From Malania oleifera (Eukaryota > Streptophyta > Magnoliopsida > Santalales > Ximeniaceae): 64,000 bases of DNA. The translations under genes and the position numbers were made by a program. Location: assembly GCF_029873635.1 (NCBI RefSeq), contig NC_080419.1:63208540-63272539 (forward strand), given 5' to 3'. The notes below the pieces were generated by a model, which had not been told where the DNA came from, did no database searches, and was given only the letters and a program-made list of their open reading frames with translations. Below are positions 59,697 through 64,000 of this stretch, one piece after another (position 1 is the stretch's first letter; every line of letters begins with the position of its first letter).

Positions 59697-60660
59697 ATGG
59701 ATTTGGAGAGGTTGGGAGTAGAGTGGGTGGACGAAGATCCACAAGCGTTCATCGCCACTTTAGTTGTTCAGCCAACTTTGCAAAATAGAATCAAGATAAC
59801 TCAGAAGGAAGATGCGGAGTTGGTAGAGGTTATAGAAGAAGTGCAACATGAATTGAAGACGAATTTCAATTTCTCTGCTGATGGGATGCTGAGATTCCAT
59901 ACTCGGATTTGTATATCGAATGATGCCAATATTAAACGGGTCATTCTAGAGGAGGCTCATTACTCTCTTTATAATATGCATTCAGGAAGTACAAAGATGT
60001 ATAGAGACTTGCGAGAATCATTTTGGTGGAGTAACCTAAGGAGGAAAATTGGTAGATTTGTGGAGCAATGCTTGACATGTCAACAAATTAAGGCAGAATA
60101 CCAGAGGCCAGCAGGACCACTACAACCACTTGACATTACCAAGTGGAAGTGGGAGCACATCTCGATGGATTTTGTATCGGGGTTACCTACAGCATTGCAT
60201 GGGCAGAATGTCATCTGGGTTATAGTGGATCGGTTGACGAAGACTTCAAACTTCATTCCTGTTAGAGTCAACTATTCCATGAATAGGCTGATAGAGTTAT
60301 ATGTGCAGGAGATAGTGCAGCTTCATGGCGTCCATATTTCTATAGTTTCAGACCAAGACCCACGATTTACCTCTCGATTCTAAAAGGGTTTGCAAGATGC
60401 CTTGGGATCGCAGCTCACTTTCAACACCTCATTTCACCCGTAGATTGATGGACAATCAGAGAAGACCATTCAGACCTTAAAAGACATGCTGTGGGCGTGT
60501 GTGCTAGAATTTGGGGATAGTTGGATTCGATATCTACCACTTGTGAAGTTTGCATATAATAACAGCTACTAGACTAGTATAGAGATGGCACCATATGAGG
60601 CATTATATGGTTGTCGGGATCTATCTTCATTATACTAGGATGAGGTAGGAGAGCGGTAGG
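59697..60660 (+). pseudogene. Chromovirus integrase, broken
   Basis: 59697-60383 is open over 228 codons. The zinc-binding part has HYSLYNMHSGSTKMYRDL and CLTCQQ (H-H-C-C pattern). Catalytic residues are visible: Asp in MDFVSGLP (about 60167), Asp in VSDQDPRFTSRF (about 60346-60380), and the Glu region in [14 protein letters not shown] after the stop at 60381. A further stop occurs near 60570. It would insert the cDNA into the host genome. The active-site residues are present although the frame is broken. Confidence 0.92.
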
Positions 60661-61181
60661 TGTTGGGACCAGAATTGATCCAACAGGCCTCCGCAAAGGT
60701 CGAGTTTATTAGAGAAAGGGTTAGAGCAGCTCAGAGTCGACAGAAGAGTTATGTGGACACTCGCCGACGAGAGTTAGAGTTTGAGATCGAGGATAAGATA
60801 TTCATAAAGATTGCTCTGATGAAAGGGGTGATGAGGTTTGGGAAGAATGGGAAGTTGAGCCCTCGGTACATCGAGCCATTTGAGATCCTAGAGAGGATAG
60901 GTCTAGTTGCTTACCAGGTAGCATTGCCCCCAGCACTATCCAGAGTTCATGACGTGTTTCATGTATCTGTGCTAAGGAAGTATGTGCCTGACCATTCGCA
61001 CGTGCTTAGTTATGAACCTCTAGAGATCGGAGACGCATTATCATATGAGGAAGTACCGGTTCAGATTTTGGACCAGAAGGTACAACAGTTGCGTACTAAG
61101 GAGATATCTTTAGTGAAAGTACTATGGCGGAACCACGTAGTAGAGGAGGCTTCTTGGGAGTTACATGCCAAGATACACTAG
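60661..61181 (+). pseudogene. Integrase C-terminus with Tekay-type chromodomain-like tail
   Basis: Open over 173 codons to the TAG at 61179-61181: GVMRFGKNGKLSPRYIEPFEIL and VHDVFHVSVLRKYVPDHSHVL, then YEEVPVQILD, KEISLVKVLWRNH and EEASWELHAKI, which is the chromodomain-like fold of Tekay/Del elements. The tail is thought to steer integration towards certain chromatin. No break is seen in this segment. Confidence 0.85.
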
Positions 61182-61473
61182 AGGTACTCACAGCTCTTTA
61201 GAGACAGTTAGCTCCAGTCAGGTAAGGTAGTTGTGTGGTTACTAGTTATTTTCATGTATTTGAGAGAGAGGTTAGTATAAAAGTGTGATGTAATGAGACT
61301 TTATGTTGTATCCATGGTATTCCTCTGACATAAGCGAGAGTATGTAATAAACTTGGGTCGGAGCCGCTATGTGGGTAGCCACCGACTCTTTTGTAGAATT
61401 GAGTTGTAAGTTAAAGTACGTTCGGTATCAGTTAGCAAATTTCGAGGAAGAAATTCTTATAAGGAGGGGAGAT
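61182..61473 (+). other. 3' untranslated region and polypurine tract
   Basis: Non-coding; ends AAGGAGGGGAGAT (61461-61473) directly before the LTR. A GGTCGGAGCCGCTATGTGGG stretch at 61355-61374 is the only GC-rich part. Confidence 0.8.
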
Positions 61474-61780
61474 TGTAGAGACCCAAACCCATAAAAATAA
61501 GAAAAGTATAAAAAGGGGATTTTGTAAGCTTCGTCGATGAGGCCAATGTTCTCATCGAAGAATGTCCTTTAGTGCTTCGTCAACGAAATTCAGAGTCTTG
61601 TTGACAAAGAAATCCCAACCGACATGAAAAATATCAGACTTGGGTTCGTCAACGAGAGAGGAGGTTCAGCGATGAACAACCTTCTATGTCTCATCGACGA
61701 GGGACCAATTCGTTGACGAGTTTGACTGGGTCAAAAGGCCTATAAATATCATTTTTCATTACTTAAGGGTTAAGAAATTC

Positions 61781-61845
<65 letters not shown>

Positions 61846-63463
61846 CGGCGAGTTCACTCTCTCTCTCTCTACAGTTCTTCGTCGTTCGTCACCCGTTTCG
61901 ATGATCAAAAGATATTGCGAGGATCAGGGAGCTAGGATCTATAGTTTTAGCAATTTAGATTTTCAGTTTGGTGAAAAAGGTCGAGATTTGATTTACGAGC
62001 GTTTCGGTTTCTATTTTGAAATCAGGTAACCGAATTATGTTTAATGTAGTTTTTTATCATTTTTTACTAGTGTAAATGTTTATGGTGTGAGTATATTTAT
62101 GTTTTCAGTTGTTCTTCTGAAAACCAACCGTTCAAAAAGCTTGTTTTTAAACTTAGGATATACAATATGATATTTTGAGTAGAAATGAAAGGTAGAAAGT
62201 TCGGTTTGATCCTACAAACCATTATTCAGTATTTTCCGTGGTTGCCTACGGGCTATGTTTTAAATATGGAAAATTGTGTGGCATGTGAATATAAGTTTTA
62301 GAATGATGGAAATACCATGATGGATATGTTTGTGTAATACTGAATTGTTTGCGAAAATACTGGAATTGTTTTGAGATATGCAGAAACTTATGAGAGGGCC
62401 GAGGTCGAGTTTGTATTAAATGACCGAGGCCGAGTTTTATAAATAATAGAGTTTATTTTGAGGCTGGAGTTTGTATTAAACGGCCGAGTTGTACCAGAGG
62501 GGCCGAGGCTCGAAATTTGTACTTTATGAGAGGGCAGAAGCCCAAGTGGTGTTAAACGGTGAGTGATCGGGTTTTATGAAATGAGTTTTAAAGTACAATT
62601 TTATTTACTTAAATTACACGATATGCTTTAGGAAACTTGTGAACCCGGTGTTGCGAGCGCGGTACCGTTGCTAGAGAGAGTTTCACCATTTGACCGCGTG
62701 CGCCCACATTTACGAGCGTGTGGTGTTGGGTGGTCTTAGTCGATTCACCTAGATGCAATCGGAACCATAAGCGAGCTTGTGGAAGCCTGCTGACGTATAT
62801 AGTAGGGAGTTGACTTGGCCAGGGTTGATCTCCCGGGTTTTTGTCCAGCCTTTTGGCCACACAAACCTGACCACGTGGGTTTATACCTATCGAGTAGTTT
62901 CAGGGTGTATTTTTTATGCATATCCGTATATATATGTAATGATGTAAATGTTTTCTAGTATTGATTTATGTTATAAGAAATGAGAAATGAGTATGCATAC
63001 TATGTTTAGTAAAAGAGAGAGGTATGATTCTAGTATACAGAGAAAAGCATGTTGTCACACACTGTCATTAACTTAATCTTCCTTACTGAGAGGTGTCTCA
63101 CCCCGTTGTACAACATATCTTTTTAGGGAATCCCAGAGGTCGAGTTTAGCAGGATCCAAGGGGTGAAGACTAGTTTAGTTACTTTTTGTGAGTGTCTTCA
63201 AGAACTCATATATGAGTAGTTATTGTAGTACGCCTTCGGGCTTGTATTTATGGTCATGTAAACTGAGTTTGTGGACTTATTAGATTGGGATGTAATATGA
63301 GTATGGAAAGAACCTTGATGTATATTGTAGTTTAAACTTTGGTAATAGAAAATGGAAAATGTTTCATTATTCCGCTGCATAACTTGTATGTTGAGATGGT
63401 ATCAGGTACACTGACGTCACTAAAGTAGCACTTCAGGCCCACGTGTGGGGTTGGGGCACTACA
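61474..63463 (+). repeat. Chromovirus 3' LTR
   Basis: TGTAGAGACCCA ... GGGGCACTACA, 1990 bp. Same plan as the 5' copy: array at 61527-61725, intact TATAAATA (61741-61748), (CT)n at 61787-61842 and 61857-61871, GTGTGGCATG at 62276, GAGGCCGAG repeats at 62395-62570, GCGGTACCGTTG at about 62660, and CTTACTGAGAGGTGTCTCACCCC at about 63082. Confidence 0.93.
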
Positions 63464-63880
63464 TTTGATTTTGGGACAATTATTCCCCTAAAACAAATTA
63501 TCTTTTTTATCAAATGTATTTGTGCAGCTTTTAATAGCTTATGAGAGGTCTTATGTGAACCTCAATTGACACGCATTGAGACCCAACAACCAATATTGGA
63601 ATACTTGCCCAAGAAAGCTAAAATTTAGATTTTTGATAGGACACTTTGACCCAACGTTTATAAATGAAATGTGAACTGAAAGTATAAAGTAACAAACCCC
63701 GACCCAATGATTATAACTTAATTATGAACCGAACGTATAAAATTTGAATAGCACAAGGAAGAATCCTTGATAAGTTTGCAAGTTCTCTAAAGAACTCAAA
63801 GAAGAAACAAATCCTCATTTTTTTCTTGATTTATATTCAATGATCAATTTAACTCTTACAATGGTGAGGTATATAAAGCT
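63464..63880. other. Flank right of the chromovirus
   Basis: Begins with the right target duplication TTTGA. AT-rich, no ORF. Around 63770-63875 an AGAACTCAAAGAAG stretch and TATATAAAGC (about 63871) look like part of a worn LTR, but no boundary is found. Confidence 0.35.
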
Positions 63881-63996
63881 AGCATGGGGGACAAGGATAT
63901 TAAACACTTAACAATTCCCACACAAGCATGAGAGACAATGACATTAATTACTTAGCAATTCCCACATAAGCATGGGAGACAAGGACAGTAAATACA
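63881..63996. repeat. 44-bp tandem repeat, about 2.6 copies
   Basis: AGCATGRGRGACAA recurs at 63881, 63925 and 63969. The array probably continues past the window edge. Confidence 0.85.
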
Positions 63997-64000
63997 CCAA

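Larger units (their letters stand above)
54355..63463 (+). mobile_element. Complete Ty3/gypsy Tekay-like chromovirus, inactive
   Basis: 9109 bp, both LTRs present, flanked by TTTGA (54350-54354 and 63464-63468). Order: LTR, initiator-Met-type PBS, gag, protease, RT, RNase H, integrase, chromodomain-like tail, PPT, LTR. Every ORF is broken. The LTRs differ visibly; I count about 30 differences in the first 330 bp, so the insertion is not recent. Confidence 0.95.

Overview
This is plant nuclear DNA, most likely from a large, repeat-rich angiosperm genome. I see no intact host gene. Almost everything recognisable is LTR retrotransposon, mostly broken and nested: a Ty1/copia 3' end with SIRE/Maximus-type multiple polypurine tracts, Ty3/gypsy chromoviruses of Tekay type, an Athila-like element with a tRNA-Asp-type primer site, a Tat/Ogre-like element, plant-specific retroelement proteins (DUF7745-like and PF20167-like), solo LTRs and one tRNA-derived SINE. 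No bacterial features, rRNA or tRNA genes are visible. All family names come from recognising motifs by eye; no search was run.

Layout. 1-~2300: 3' end of a copia element (RNase H, several PPTs, truncated LTR). ~2300-3742: decayed DUF7745-like remnant. 3743-8601: 5'-truncated Tekay-like chromovirus pol, split by a 2.3-kb solo LTR (5973-8293). From 8602: Athila-like, gag-only element (5' LTR, tRNA-Asp PBS, gag, no pol, PPT, 3' LTR). Its 3' LTR is cut first by a minus-strand copia solo LTR (13813-15885, target duplication GAGC) and then by a second minus-strand copia-like element whose 3' LTR is 16630-18574. That element is in turn interrupted by a complete 12.4-kb minus-strand Tat/Ogre-like gag-only element (18629-31009, target duplication RCCAG) and a gypsy solo LTR (31801-33810, duplication CAACT). 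The deepest insertion path is four levels.

34392-37385: a PF20167-like pseudogene and a truncated minus-strand gypsy LTR. 38070-48390: two related Athila/Tat-type LTRs around a pair of nested minus-strand gypsy LTRs and a 1-kb CA/TGCA-rich cryptic simple repeat. 48391-53680: old AT-rich sequence with no recognised gene, holding a degenerate ~300-bp duplication and a GC-rich patch of 38-bp repeats. 53697-53961: a SINE with A and B boxes, AAAT tail and a 16-bp duplication. 54355-63463: a complete but dead Tekay-like chromovirus with two ~2-kb LTRs and target duplication TTTGA. 63464-64000: flank with a 44-bp tandem repeat.

The most interesting patterns are structural. Unrelated LTR families each carry their own array of short near-palindromes (for example TCGTCGACGA, TTCGGTCGACCGAA, TTCGGGCGCCCGAA) just upstream of the TATA box. 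Several gypsy LTR families share a modular plan in which a conserved GTGTGGCATG block is followed by a slot holding a different tandem repeat in each family. Three elements of the nested stack show no pol domain but keep one other ORF.
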